From: Drosophila miranda
Lineage: Eukaryota; Arthropoda; Insecta; Diptera; Drosophilidae
Length of the DNA stretch: 64,000 bases
Reading direction: 5' to 3'
Assembly: GCF_003369915.1 (NCBI RefSeq)
Contig: NC_046675.1
Coordinates: 14,074,001-14,138,000, forward strand
The notes under the pieces are model-generated. The model saw only the letters and a list, made by a program, of their open reading frames with translations. It was not told the origin of the DNA and did not search any database. Position numbers and translations under genes: made by a program. Positions 23,871 through 36,234 of the stretch are shown piece after piece (position 1 is the first letter of the stretch; each line of letters opens with the position of its first letter).

Positions 23871-26117
23871 GCGAGGAGAGAATGAGGGCCGTTTTGGTGG
23901 TGTACCCCGAAAACCCCAGTACATGGTAATCCACTCGGCTCCTCTGGCAGCACGACAGACTAATGCTTTTGGTCAGCAAAAGTCAGGTGCACGAACACAA
24001 GTCGTTCCCTGTGTGGCAGTGGGGAGTGGGACTGGGCATGTGGGAACACGTATACGTACAATATACAACATTCAGGGGTTTTTTATTTGGGTTTTATTAT
24101 GGCTTGAGTATCAGAGTAATTTGTTATATCAAAGTCGTACTCACACTCGGATGGGGTGTTCCGGGTTTCTCTTTCGATGTGCATTCGACAGTTGTTTATT
24201 TTGTTTGCTTATAAAAAAGAGCGGCTCTACTTTCATACCCGGAGTTCAGTACCCTCTACAATATACTTTATACGTAAATATTTCGCTCACCTCCGCTAGG
24301 AGCCGAACACTGTACGAGGAAGAGTGTGGGACAGAGAGAGAGAATGAGTAAGCGCGTGGTGAGAGTAGCAGCACTCTTCTGTGCCTGTAGCCTGTGCCGC
24401 CTATCCGACCTGAATTGATTTCAAAGTATCGCAGCATATGATTAAAGTTTTCATTATTATCCATATTTGTTATGTATATTGGCTATACACACGACTCTAG
24501 CAATTGAGAGCGGTTGAAACAATGGAGATTTTGTTGGTGAAACTCGGAACACAACATCCTGTTTTTAGGTGATACGTATTGTTGGCTCCTACAGGCTGAC
24601 GTGTGTTGTTACCCATGACTAGACGCGCGACAGATGGCAAACGAGGCCATCAAAAGACCCGTAATGACTTAAACAATGCACAACAACTTGACCGAGAGTG
24701 GAGTCGGAGACCTTCCTGAGTACTCAAATAATGGCACATATGGGCTGCTTCAAATTGTCTGTTGGCAACTATTTTGCCACCCATTTATAATTTATACATT
24801 ATAAATTCTCTGAGCTCTGAAAGGTGTTACTGTCTTGATTTAGGAAGCCTTTACCTCAGCTATGGGGAGATCTGGACTCGGATGGAGTAAGCTATACGAG
24901 TCCTGAGTCATGGACTCCTTGGCCAAGGCAAGATATAGATCTCTGTTGGGTTTGAGTGTGCTTAACTTTTTGTTTGGTGTTAAATTTTTGTCATTTTCAG
25001 TTTGCGTACATATGTACACAACATTTGTTCTACAACAGAAGGGAGGGGGGCAGGGGCTGGGAGAGGGAGAGGGAGAGACGAGAGCATGTGTGTGGAAATT
25101 TGTTGGATTTCCATGACAAAGCTGGACTCCCATGCGGCCGCCGAGCTATTTTTAGGTTATAACAAAGTGTTTTGCTGGTCAGGACACGCGACACCAGGAC
25201 ATGGTAATGGCAACGGTAACAGTAATGGCAATGCTAGCGCTGACGGTAACGGCATTTCGGTTATGCAAATGCAAACAATGCATTGCCCCCGAGAGTCGAT
25301 GGCAGCATATGCGCTCCCATCCAGCACGCCAAGAAAAATAAAGGTACGAAGAAGGGAAAGCCCCAAAGAACTGAGAACAGGTTGAATGGGGCGACATATG
25401 CGCTGTATAAATAAAAAATCAATCGAAAAGAAATGTAAATATGTAAAGAACTGTCCCAGTCGTAGTCACATGTCCCTACCCAGTCCTAGTTCCAGTCCAA
25501 CTCCCCCTTCCCAATCCCAGTCCCTCGGCCCATATGCATGCCAAATGAGCCAACAAGAACATCGCTGAAACAACAACAGCGACTAACATGTGGGCTTTAT
25601 AAAAAATTCAAAATTTTAATCGAAACATAGTGCAAGCGGAGCGGAAAATAGAAAAATAGAAAATAGAACAGAGCACCGTGTTCGGGAGAATGAGCGATGC
25701 GACCCAGCAGATAAGGAAAGTGCATATAAGTATGTATGTACCCCAGTATCTGTGTGTGCCTGTGTGCATTTGACACGGCAAAGCGAAAGCCAATTGCCTG
25801 TCAGTACTGGTCGGACTGGTCAAAGCGTGCACTTCGACCACCCTCCCCTGCCGCCCACAAACTGCACCTGTCCCTTACACTGAGAATATACGTATGTTAA
25901 TTAAGAATTTAAGATCATGAAAATAAAATCTATTTTGGGCGAATACCCCTTTTTCAATACCCCACACTACCTGCGAAACAGTAAACTCAAACCTCAGGGT
26001 AGCCCAAAGTGGTCCTACAAGAGTTATCCCCTGTATGGGCGAGTTCCCTACAAGGGAGTTGTCCCCTAAGAGAGCAATATTCTCAACAATCTCTCTGCTT
26101 AAAAATTTTACTGTTGG

Positions 26118-26193
26118 AGTTGGAGACTCAGAACCAATAAGTACTCAGTTTCATTAGTTGGAGCCTCAGAATCAATAAATACTCAGTTTCATT
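26118..26193. repeat. Two-copy 38-bp tandem duplication
   Basis: AGTTGGAGACTCAGAACC... at 26118-26155 is repeated at 26156-26193 with three to four substitutions. No function evident. Confidence 0.8.
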
Positions 26194-26632
26194 CGGGATC
26201 TCCTCCTGAGATCCCTATCCCTCTATTCCTAGCCTATCCTAAAGGCCGGTACAACATAAGAACATCCACCCCCACGGTCGCAGTACAAGACCCTACAACA
26301 ATATTTTTTGACTAGATGTTCACCAACTTGGGATCGGGTAAGCGCTGGCTAGGATGGAGGTAAGGGTAAGGATCCTCGCCAAATTATATCCTCTATTAGG
26401 CAATAAGTGGAAAGTCAGGAGCTTGAGAGTTTAAAACAAAATAAATTCGGAAACTGATTTCTAGGTCAGGATTTCTTCACAGTGTTTCCCTGCCCTCTTT
26501 CAACCGTCGATTGCACAAATCGTAACGTGATAACTGTTTTCCGAAGTGCGGTGTATAGTACATACACTGTTTACGGTTAGTTTTTTATTGTGTTTCACCT
26601 TCTGCTGATGACTTTCTCTCTCCCTCTCTCTT

Positions 26633-27760
26633 TTTATACCCGATACTCAAAATGAGTATTGGGGTATATTAGATTTGTGGTAAAAGTGGATGTGTGTAAC
26701 GTCCAAAAGGAATCGTTTCCGACCCATAAAGTATATATATTCTTGATCAGCATCAATAGCCGAGTCGATTGGCCTGTCTGTCTGTTCGTCTGTCCGTCTG
26801 TCCGTCTGTCCGTCCGTCCGTCTGTCCGTCCCCTTCAGCGCCTAGTGCTCAAAGACTATAAGAGCTAGAGCAACGATGTTTTGGATCCAGACTTCTGTGA
26901 TATGTCACTGCTACAAAAATATTTCAAAACTTCGCCCCGCCCACTTCCGCCCCCACAAAGGACGAAAGGCTGTGGCATCCACAATTTTAAAGATATGAGA
27001 AAACCAAAAACGTAGAATTGTAGAGAATGCCCATATCTTTAAGACTGCGGAATCTGAATTGAATCGTATCATTATTATAGCCAGCATCAAGAAAACAATT
27101 TCATTTTTCTCGCCCTGTCTCTCTCTAACACACACGTAGCATAGCCGGCTTTGCTTAGAGTAAAACATTAGCGCCTAGATCTCAGAGACTATAAAAGCTG
27201 GAGCAACCAAATTTGGTATCCACACTCCTAATATATCGGACCGAGACGAGTTTGTTTCAAAATTTCGCCACACCCCCTTCCGCCCCTGCAAATTACGAAA
27301 ATCTGGGGATATTCAAAAATCTCAGAGACTATTAAGGCTAGAGTAACCAAATTTGATATCCGCACTCCTGTTAGATCTTATTATAAAACGTGTATCTCAA
27401 AATTTCGCCCCACCCCCTTCCGCCCACACAAAGGACGAAAATCTGTTGCATCCACAATATTGCACATTCGAGAAAACTAAAAACGCAGAATCATAGATAA
27501 CGACCATATCTATCAGATTGCTCAGATTGATCTGGATCAGATCAGATCATTTTTATAGCCAATAGGAACAAATCAATTTGCAGTGGCTACGCAGCGCCCG
27601 ACGTCACGCTCAGACTGATTTTCTGTCTCTCTCGCACGCACTCTTTGTCATGTCGTTTAATATTAGCGGCGTCTGCGGAGGAGAGCATACTGACTAAGTA
27701 TCGGTATAACGTAGAGTTGCGGTGTCCGCAGCAACTCAGAACGTTCCCCCTCGTTTTTAT
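26633..27760 (+). mobile_element. DINE-1/ISY-type helentron, copy B
   Basis: Same element as 2746-3883, same orientation, aligned over the whole length with a few percent substitutions and small indels. It shares the palindromic start (TATACCCGATACTC), the GTCTGTCCGT core and the 3' hairpin GTTGCGG/CCGCAGCAAC ending in CCCCCTCGTTTTT. The close match suggests recent activity of the family in this genome. Confidence 0.8.
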
Positions 27761-29369
27761 TTGTAGGCAATAACTTAAATTCTGCTTCTGTATTCTCGGG
27801 CATCTCCTGGTAGACATGCTACTATTAGTTATATTTTGGTTAAGGATATGTTAAGAAATCAGATCTTGACAGGCAAGTTCATAATGTTGAAAAAGTAATG
27901 AGAAAATGTGTGATATGTTCGAACTGAAAACTTGATTGGGTAGCAGTGGTTGCCCAAGAATCTGATCTGTGGGTCCATCGAAGACTAACACAAATGTTCT
28001 CAGAAATAGTCTCTCAACATCCAAAGGTTCTTACAAACAGTCATGCACGAACAGTCCTAAATGTATGCATTAATATTTGTATGTACATATGGTACCAAAA
28101 GCACTCAAAAGATATGTTAATACACATCGACACAGAAAACCCAGCTCACAAAAAACGTATAGAATAAATACAACCAGCCCAACCATCTTTTACGTACAAA
28201 TTTTGTTCTTGTCGCATTTGATTAAATGCTCTACATTTATTTTTACATTAACATTTAACTTTTTAATTAAAATCAAACAAATTATATTGATTTTCTTAAA
28301 GCTTTGCTACGACAAATACCATGCAATGGTAATTTTGTACTTGGCACTAGACAGCAAAAATTAGGTTGTTGCCCTGAATGAAAAGATCACGTCGCCACAT
28401 GTAGAATTTGTAATATACCCCCAACATCTTTTTATTAAATAAAGAAACCGTGATTTGGCCAGTCATTTGCAGCACCGATATCCACAAAAATGATTGATTT
28501 GTAAACAGAAATTGGTACGACACTTTGGCAGGATTTTTAATTTGTGTCGATAGAGTTATTACTCTACCTACCTGAAGACATTGCGACCCAAAATATAAGT
28601 TTACTACCATTTTTAATGTTTCTTCAACTTGGCAATTTGCTTAGTTTTTTTATTGATAGTGCCTTGTTTAGATGATAAGTTTTTAGTGGTAAAATTTCTC
28701 AACAAAATTAGCAACTAATCATTAAAATTGTCCAAAGAATGTACCCGCCTTTCATCATACACTAAGCACGCTTGCTTAATTGACATGTAATTCCAATGTT
28801 CTATTGCTTCTATCTAATAGAGATCCCCGTGTTTATTTTGTACGCTCTCCAATCTCGATAAAATCTTAAAATTCCAATGATGACACTGTAAAAGCTCTCA
28901 AAATCGATCATAGGTGTTGTCAGACTGTTCAAACCGTAAACGATGATGATTTCGGAGCTTTTTGTGTAAAGAGACTATAAACAAGACGAAAGGAGGAGGA
29001 GGGAAGGAGAGGAGAAGATTAAAATGCTCTAAGCTTGAGATTTACTGAGCGGAGAGTTCTTATCGCCGCTTGTAACATTTTACAGTTCGGTTCGGTCTAC
29101 AGGTTAGTTTCTAGATATGTTCCGCGCTTTGGGCGAGAGCTGACCGATAAATCGTCGAGAAATCGTGCCAAATTGCAAATAACTTTGCAAAGGTACATGT
29201 TTACATCTTGTCACAGTGTCAGTGTCAGTGCCAGTGTCGATGGCAGGTGCAGTCGGTGGGCATCGTATTCGTAATTAGTATTTCCCCTGCTCGGCTCACC
29301 TGTGGATTGTGTCTTCCCTCATCGTCGATAAGTTTTTGTGTGTGTTTTGGGTAGAAAAGAAATTAGAAA
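27761..29369. other. Intergenic, upstream of the SLC17 gene
   Basis: No coding feature supported. The last 300 bp contain TGTCAGTGTCAGTGCCAGTG and a TCGATAAG DRE-like string at about 29323, and probably include the transporter promoter and leader. Confidence 0.4.
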
Positions 29370-31159
29370 ATGGTTTGCAAGTCGTGGACGCTGCCGCATC
29401 GGTCAGCAGTCCCTCCTGCGTCCCACGGTCTCTTGGGATCGGTTCGCCTCACGTACGCCGTGTGCGCCTTCCTGTCGATCTGCCTCCATTCTGCCATGCG
29501 CAGCATGCTCGCCATGGTCATACTACGTATGGTCAAGCCGCGACCCGAGGACAGCCTTCTGATGGCCCTGGAGCTCGAGCGTAGCAACTCGACTGGTCCG
29601 GGGCAGTGCGGAGGCCCTGTCTTTGGCCCGGCCTCGGGGATCCAGGTGACACAGGCAAGTCCGATGCGATTTTTTGTTGGGTGCACAGAAATCTGATCCA
29701 GAGTTTGCAGCAGACGGGCGACCTGCCCTGGACACGCAACCAGGAGCTTACCTTTCCCGGCGTCTACTACTACGGCTACGTCATCTCGATCCCCCTGGCC
29801 GGACACCTGTCGGATCGGTTCAGCAGCAAGCGGCTGTTCATCCTGTCGCTGGTCTTCGAGGCTTCGGCATACTGCCTCCTCCCAACGATGGCGCATCACA
29901 GCTATGGCGCCGCGGTAGCCGGCTTGGTGATCTCCGGCATGTGTGCGGTGAGATGAGTCCAGCAGATGGACATTGGATATAACCTTCGCTTTGTGTTCGC
30001 AGGGATGCGGCAATCCGCCGCTATACCAGCTGTTCGTGACCTGGGCACATCCCACGGAACGGACGTCGCTGCTCTCGTTCGCATACATCGGCCTTCTCAT
30101 GGGCTCTATTGTGGTCTATCCGGTGGCCAACTACCTCAGCGACTTTGCGTGGGAGCTGTCCTTCTATGTGGTTGGAAGTGTGACGCTGGTCTTCGGCATA
30201 TCCTGCCACTGGCTCATCTACGACACCCTGGATCAGCATCCGCGCATTTCGAATGCGGAGAAGGCGTACTTACAAAGGGAGCCGTTGTCCAGAAGTCAAG
30301 TAGGTGACTAAAATAGATCCACTGGTTACTTTCTCTATATTTTCCACCATTTGGCAGTTAAATGTTCCTTGGAGACAGCTGCTTTCCTCGCTTCCTGTGT
30401 ATGCCTTCATCCTGACGCACGTCTTCCACAACTACACGTTCCTCGTGCTGTCCGTCGTGATGCCGCGCTTCATGCGAGAGGCCATGCAATTCACCATCCA
30501 TGATGTCGGGGTTCTGTCGGCGGCTCCGTATCTGGGCGGCATGTTCTCAAAGCTGATATGCGTCTTTAGCTGCGGCTACGTGGAGCGGCGCGTGGGTCTC
30601 AATCAGAGCTGGATGCGTCGACTGCTGTATGTCGCCTGTAAGGGTATGCCTATCCAATTCTTTAGATGGTGGATTCATGTCTCCGTGTCCTTTCCAGGTA
30701 GCATTTTAACGATGGTTTTTATTGGCGTTATTATTTGGGCCGGATGCGAGCAGAAGACACTAGTGATGCTGATGTACGCGTTCCTTTACGCCACCACAGA
30801 CATGGGTTTTAGTGCCGGCTACTGGCCCACACTGTTGTACTTCGCGCCTTCCTTTGCCGGTCTTCTATCGGGGCTGGCCAACTGTTTGGCCCACCTGTCT
30901 GGATTTCTGGCGCCCCATCTCGTGGCAGCTCTGGTGCATACTGTAAGCATGAACTGGTGTATTTTCAAGCTTAACCTTTTATCAATATCGTATTATGCAG
31001 GGCACCAAGGCCGAGTGGAATATTGTGCTGCTGACACTGATCCTTTTCAATGGCATGGCCATGTTTGTGTTTGGGCTGTTCAGCAGTACGAGGCTGCAGT
31101 CTTGGGATCCACGCAGACACGCGGAGTCTTTAAGTGCAAATCAAGACAACGTTCATTAG
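29370..31159 (+). CDS. SLC17-family MFS anion/phosphate transporter
   Basis: A major-facilitator membrane transporter of the sodium/phosphate and organic anion group. Exons 29370-29645, 29711-29947, 30003-30299, 30358-30643, 30698-30942 and 31001-31159 join in phase to 499 residues, the usual length. First TM segment VRLTYAVCAFLSICLHSAMR; glycosylated loop (SNST); GDLPWTRNQ at the start of TM2, matching the family W(S/T)xxxQG pattern; GHLSDRFSSKRLF loop with the MFS G-x-x-x-D-R/K signature; GCGNPPLYQLFVTWAHPTER at TM4; about 12 hydrophobic helices in all. AATAAA at 31243. Drosophila has a large family of these; which paralogue and which substrate cannot be told here. The loop motif GLILGSY normally after TM2 is replaced by LTFPGVYYYGY. 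Confidence 0.85.
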
Positions 31160-32097
31160 AAATTAAGAATTAAACCTATTTTATTTTTTGTTCTTTGTGT
31201 TTTTAAATGCGCGCCCATTGGGTGTGCACCTCTGTAATATCGAATAAAGTAGATTCTAGTGTTTTCTAATGTTTTATACTCTTCGCATTTCTCCATAGAT
31301 GTTTGATCGGATCGGATACAAAACAAAAATTAACTCAACAAGAAATGCAAATTAATATCCCTTCTTATAAACTTTGTTGTATCGCCTCTTAAATACATAC
31401 AAACATGGTTAAAAAGATGGCATTCCAAAAAGAATATTTTAACTACGTTTAAAGTTTCATAGAGAAAGGTAGCATTTGAATATTATGATTTATGGTTCCA
31501 AAGACTATACCCTATATAATCTATAATCTAACTATAATCCCAAGATGTTACATAAGAGACCAAAGCACACCTACTCGCCCATAGGTGTGCAGAACCAGGA
31601 CTTCATCAGCTTGATTTCGTGTCGTTTTTTACATTTGGAAAAAAACGCAATTTACAATATTCATGCTTAAAGCAATTATTGTTTTAAATCAAATAATAAT
31701 TAAATAATAAATAATATTTAAAAAAAAAAAGGGAGAATGAACAGCATCGAAATATTTTATTTATCAACTTCTCAAAGATCCCAATGTAAGCCACAGCAGC
31801 ATAAAAATGGACTTAAAGGACGACTTCAACTTAATAGTTAATTTTCTTTTTAAGTTTACAAAGTGTTTAATGCATATATTGAATGCATAGTAGTATCAGC
31901 ATCTGTGGTGCGAAAGAAATTGCTCTATCAACTGAACAATTCATAAGAATTGTCTTGGATTTTTTTTTCCTTCTTGTACTTTCTTAGAAATTATCTCTGT
32001 ATGAACCAACCAGTTGGATGAACCCGGCGGTCGTAAGTATTTTTAGAAAGCAGCGATAATTGCCACAACCCATGGAAATGTTTTCAATCCACGACTG
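31160..32097. other. Intergenic, A/T-rich
   Basis: Contains the transporter 3' end and upstream sequence of the secreted-protein gene. Nothing else identified. Confidence 0.5.
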
Positions 32098-32105
32098 CTA
32101 TATAA
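32098..32105 (+). promoter_or_regulatory. TATA box of the secreted-protein gene
   Basis: CTATATAAG about 50 bp upstream of the ATG at 32155. A TATA-type promoter with a very short leader is usual for strongly expressed tissue-specific fly genes, unlike the motif 1/6 promoters elsewhere in this window. Confidence 0.7.
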
Positions 32106-32154
32106 GCTTTCGAGCACTATCGGAAAATTGCAGTTAAATTTTACACATTGCAAG

Positions 32155-32843
32155 ATGCAGTCCTATTTGATTATAGCCCTGGCCTTGATGGTGAGAACTT
32201 TTACTCTGAGAAATAAACAAGAATCAGCTTCTATTAAATCGATCCACAGAGCCTGGCTAATGCAGCACCCAGTGATCCGGACAGTTACGCACCAACTGAG
32301 GCTGTTAGTGTTCCATTGCCGGAGTCGGACAAGAATCATTTGTGCAAATTTCACGAGTATCTCAATGGAGTTAGGATGGGACTTTTTGGGGTTATCATGG
32401 GCATCAACATGGACTTTATGTCTAAGGCAGAAACAAATTTCCCAAACGAATTTATTAACTTTTTAACGAATCGCCGCCGCGAAAAGAACGCAACTCTGAG
32501 CTTATGGCAAAGGAATTTCGGCGTCGACAAGGACCAGATAAAGATGATCCTGCGGAACAGGACTGTGGCTCAGGAGTGGGCAAAGGATCATGTGTTCGAG
32601 TCCCACTACCTTGAGATGCATGTGTCCTTGTTCAATGCACTGCGTTCCCTTAAGGAGCGTATGGTCGAAGAGGCAACCCGATTGAAGAGCAGCCTGAGCA
32701 GTGAAACTGTGGCTAGAGAGCACGAACTCTTCGATGACGTCAATCAATTTGAAAATTCAAGGAGAAACGGGGTTAATCCCATAACCGATTTAATAGACAA
32801 TCTTGAATCGAAGATTGAAAATAAATATGAATGTTCTACATAA
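32155..32843 (+). CDS. Small secreted glycoprotein, family unknown
   Basis: Exon 1 32155-32190 (12 codons) and exon 2 32250-32843 join in phase across a 59-bp intron, giving 209 residues. The signal peptide MQSYLIIALALMSLANA is completed only by splicing, which supports the model. The mature chain is hydrophilic and helical, with two cysteines (HLCKFHEY and the C-terminal KYECST) and N-glycosylation sites NAT and NRT. The intron placement after the signal peptide and TATA promoter resemble seminal-fluid, salivary or haemolymph protein genes. No family match from memory. Intact. Confidence 0.75.
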
Positions 32844-33607
32844 TCTACATAATCTGAAAAAATAATAAGACTTGTCTACTCCTCAGACCATTTGTTTTTT
32901 TAAGAGCTTCAAAATACTAATATAAAAACTTGACATAATATTTATTAAACTTACCACTACCAGTTTCTGATATCTCCATTTTGTATTGTTTCTAGCTCTG
33001 CGTCTTATTTTGGTCTTGTACGATTCGAAATTAAAAATACGATTTAAATATTTCTAGGCGCAAGCTACTGCTTCTTAAAATTCATTGCATTAGAAAACTA
33101 TCGGGCTCGACTATCTGTGGTATCGATGGTGCTATCAGTTTTTTTGTCCCACTAGCAGGGTAAATATTTACGTTATATTTTATACGTTTATACATATATA
33201 TTTTGACCTCGAAATTGAGTTTAAGGTATATTTACGGTATATCGGTACACACGATTTTTACCGTTGGCAACATCTAATTTGTATAGACAGTTTCCTTCAA
33301 CTCTTATCAGAAGATGAGCAGCTTCTGCATACCCTGGAGAAAAGGATATTATAGAATTGTGAAAATTTTCATACCAGGCTACTGGAAAGTAATCATATCA
33401 TAATCATATAAATAGGTCTAAAACATGTCAATCTGAAAAAAAGTCATTAGTAATATTTCAAATCAGCTTGTAAACAGAATTTTTAAGATAATTAAAAGAA
33501 AGAGGGTATAAATGTGTCTATACTCATAGCTGATACCGGTTTACCAGCAACGTAATATACCAGGCGCACTTACGTTTCATTACGTGCATACTTACGTTTT
33601 CTGCTTT
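32844..33607. other. Intergenic with decayed duplicate of the 38025 exon
   Basis: GGTATATTTACGGTATATCGG at 33224-33244 resembles motif 6. At 33313-33375 the sequence CTTCTGCATACCCTGGAGAA and GGATATTATAGAATTGTGAA aligns with the first exon at 38025 (TTCTGCATACCCTGGGGAAG, GACATTATGGAATTGAGGAA), with the frame not kept. This looks like an old duplicate of the gene that flanks the array. Confidence 0.55.
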
Positions 33608-33907
33608 AATATATTGTTGAAGTTTTTAGCTTAAACCTTATTTTAGACATAAGGAAATAAAAGGAAAGTACTACAAATGAACCAACCTTGTAGAAAATTG
33701 ATTCATCAATCGGATAAAATTATGAGTTCAGAGCTAAGGATCCTAGCTAGCTGTTAATTTCCAGCCGAATATCAAAAACGAGAAATATGATGAACTTTAA
33801 CACAAATAATTCGTCAGTATATTTACTGTATATTCTGAAATTTGTGACTAATATTTCGGTATATTTCTGAGGGCCAGACCGTATATTTCATCTGTCCGCG
33901 GTCACAC
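33608..33907 (+). promoter_or_regulatory. Paip2 upstream block and promoter, homologous to the array promoter
   Basis: AGAAAATTGATTCATCAATC at 33691 is shared with every array unit. It is followed in the same order by diverged TAGCTAG..TATTC..AAATCGAGGAATATG sequence and a motif 6 cluster (GTATATTTACTGTATATT, TTTCGGTATATTTCTGAGGG) ending in the motif 1 string CGGTCACACTG at 33897-33907. The transcript of Paip2 should start just downstream. Confidence 0.7.
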
Positions 33908-35737
33908 TGCCCACCTTGCTTTATAAATCATTGTAATTTTTTTTCATTTTCAAATTTTGTTTTGCTACGCTTACGAACGTGTTGTGTTCCCGCACAGCAC
34001 TCACTGGAATACGTTTCGCAATAGATGTATCAAAATTTTCGTGTGAATTCTATCTCGATGCTACAATAAATTGAGCTTTCCCCTTTACAACGCAAAATTC
34101 TCAGTGAAAGATCAACACAAGCAACAAGGCGCCGTGACACCTAAATATTTTGTTTGGAAATTAAGCGCTCCTTCAGCATTTACAAGTGAGTAGTACACCA
34201 CGCAAAATAGTTGGCTGTCAGCAGGATTAGTTCAAAAGCAGAGCCACCAGTTTCTGCTGAACATCGGTGTTTTTGTGCGCAGTGGAAAGGGGGAAAAGAA
34301 AGGCGGAAATCAGAATTCAGACGCTCGCTTCCTGATTATATTCGCCTGCTTGCTGCCTGTGTCAGCACTTCCGCGACACTGGGCTGTCGTTTACTCTAAA
34401 CTGCTTCTTGACAAATCAATAAACGGTCAAGAGTCCAAAACATCTCCTAAGCTGAAACGGGGAGACGACTCTTGATAGATAGCCTACAGTGTGTACGTGC
34501 CAGTGCGTGTAAGGCAGCTTTTTTCATTTCGGCGCAATTACAAAAACCGAAATATATTAATTCTTCTGTCGAATATTTAAACACTTGCTACCTTGAGCGC
34601 TTCGTGTTGTGTTATTATCATTGTTGCTGTTGGCCCGGGTTGAGGGAGGTTCATTCAATCACATACACAAACACATGCATACACATATATTTATATGGGT
34701 ACTTATATGGATAGCACTGTATACTCAAGTGCCTGTATCCATACATATGTATGCGTGACGGTTTACCACCTTTGTGTTTTATGCATAAAATTGGCTGTGC
34801 AAATACATTTTAATTTTCGCAATTTTATTTAAAATCTACCCAGCCGCAGCAAGCTGAATTCTACAATCGCGAGAGTGTTAAGAGTGTGTGTGTGAGCGAG
34901 CACGTATGCAAAGATAGTCTAGCTAGTGTTGCCTGCTAAAGATTTAAGAGAAAATGCTAGATATAGCTAGAAACCAGAATCGATCAAACGATGGGACATT
35001 ATCTCTAACTGATCAAAGTACCGTAACTAAGATGACCTACAAAAAGAAGAAAATAAATTATGAAACCCAATTAATAAATAGAAATTCAATTAACTACTAA
35101 ATGGTTGACAGTTAAATCAATCTAAATTTGGCGGTAAAAGAGCTGAACGGCCTCAGCTGTCTCACGCACACATCGGCACGTACTCACGAAAAGCAAACAA
35201 ACACAATTTGCGCCCCCCCCCCAACGAATATTCGTAGTCGATGACGAACGCCGCTGACCTGACTTATTGCGTTTTTGCATAAATTCATACTTTAAATTGG
35301 CACAACCGACAAATTGTATAAACAACTGATAAGAATAACGGCACTTCTATACGCCATAAAATGTTTAATGAGTTTGCCGACTGGATGTGATAATGCCTGA
35401 TATCCTTATCAGTACCTGATAATTTTCTCTCTTTTGCTCTCGTACTTTGAGCTGAATCATTTTGTTTTCGAAATTTGGTATGTATGTATATGTATCCAAA
35501 CAAAACAAAATAAAAACAAATGTATAGAAATATCTCACATTGGACGAGTTTCGGCTTGTTTATTCCCTGCAAAGTGGGACCGGTTCTCGAAAACACAACA
35601 ACTGGCCTGGTCCGGCTTCTTGCCGGTAGAATATGGACATACTTAGATAATAGAAGTTAAACCAGCCTCGCCATTATACGCTTGGCTAATGAGATTAAAT
35701 TGATTAATAATACCCATCTCCCCTTACAGGAATCATC
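33908..35737 (+). other. Paip2 5' untranslated exon and first intron
   Basis: The leader probably runs from about 33.92 kb to a donor at 34186 (ACAA|GTGAGT). The intron would then end at CCCTTACAG (35721-35729), 8 bp before the coding ATG. Open frames inside this stretch are not supported as genes. Confidence 0.6.
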
Positions 35738-36234
35738 ATGTTGTTGAAGGTACCATCTGTGGACTGGTCGGAGCAAATCATTTATGTGATAGACGACGAC
35801 GAGTCCCTGTCGGATTTCGACGATGAGCCAGATTTCTCCGAGTATATGTGGATGGAGAATGAGGAGGAGTTCGACAAGAACGTAAGCAGCACAAAGGATT
35901 ATAAGTAAAAGTAATTAACGTCTTTTTTTACGTTTTGATAGGAACTCCAACGACTAGAGGAGGAGGAAATCATGCAGGAATGTATCGAGGCTATGATGGA
36001 GGACGAGCTGGAAGAGCAACTCAACGAATGGGAAAAGGCAAAGTGAGTTGAGGCCATCTGGTCAGATCGAGCATGTGCTCTAACCTTTATCTGTTGCCCT
36101 GTAGAACGGAGGAGCAGAACACGGCACTTTCCGCGCTGCCTAAAAGTCAGTGCAATGTGGAAAAGTCGGTTTTGAATCCCATGGCCGATGAATTTGTACC
36201 GCGTAGTCATATATTGGACTTGCCCGCCTCGTAA
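35738..36234 (+). CDS. Paip2: Poly(A)-binding protein-interacting protein 2
   Basis: A translational repressor that binds cytoplasmic poly(A)-binding protein and displaces it from mRNA and eIF4G. Exons 35738-35881, 35942-36042 and 36105-36234 join in phase to 124 residues, the family length. The acidic PAM1 region covers residues 19-75 (IDDDESLSDFDDEPDFSEYM, then Glu-rich helix). The C-terminal PAM2 motif is SVLNPMADEFVPRS (S103, L105, N106, A109, F112, P114), with all the key contacts for the MLLE domain of PABP. Intact. It has a very long 3' UTR with AATAAA at 37674. Confidence 0.95.

Larger units (their letters stand above)
18153..26632. other. Long gene-poor intergenic region
   Basis: About 8.5 kb in which no open frame has recognisable domains, splice partners or good codon use. 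Seen: A/T-rich spacer, CTGTCTGTCCG microsatellite at 22558-22590, a (GA)n tract at 23847-23870, AACGGTAACAGTAATGG-type repeats at 25201-25252, and a 38-bp tandem duplication at 26118. It may hold regulatory DNA or untranslated exons that cannot be told from sequence alone. Confidence 0.5.

Noticed and set aside
26000-26500. Possible LTR-like sequence with a short duplication
   Set aside because: Only a 38-bp tandem duplication is clear; no paired ends, primer site or coding remnant seen, so no retroelement is called.
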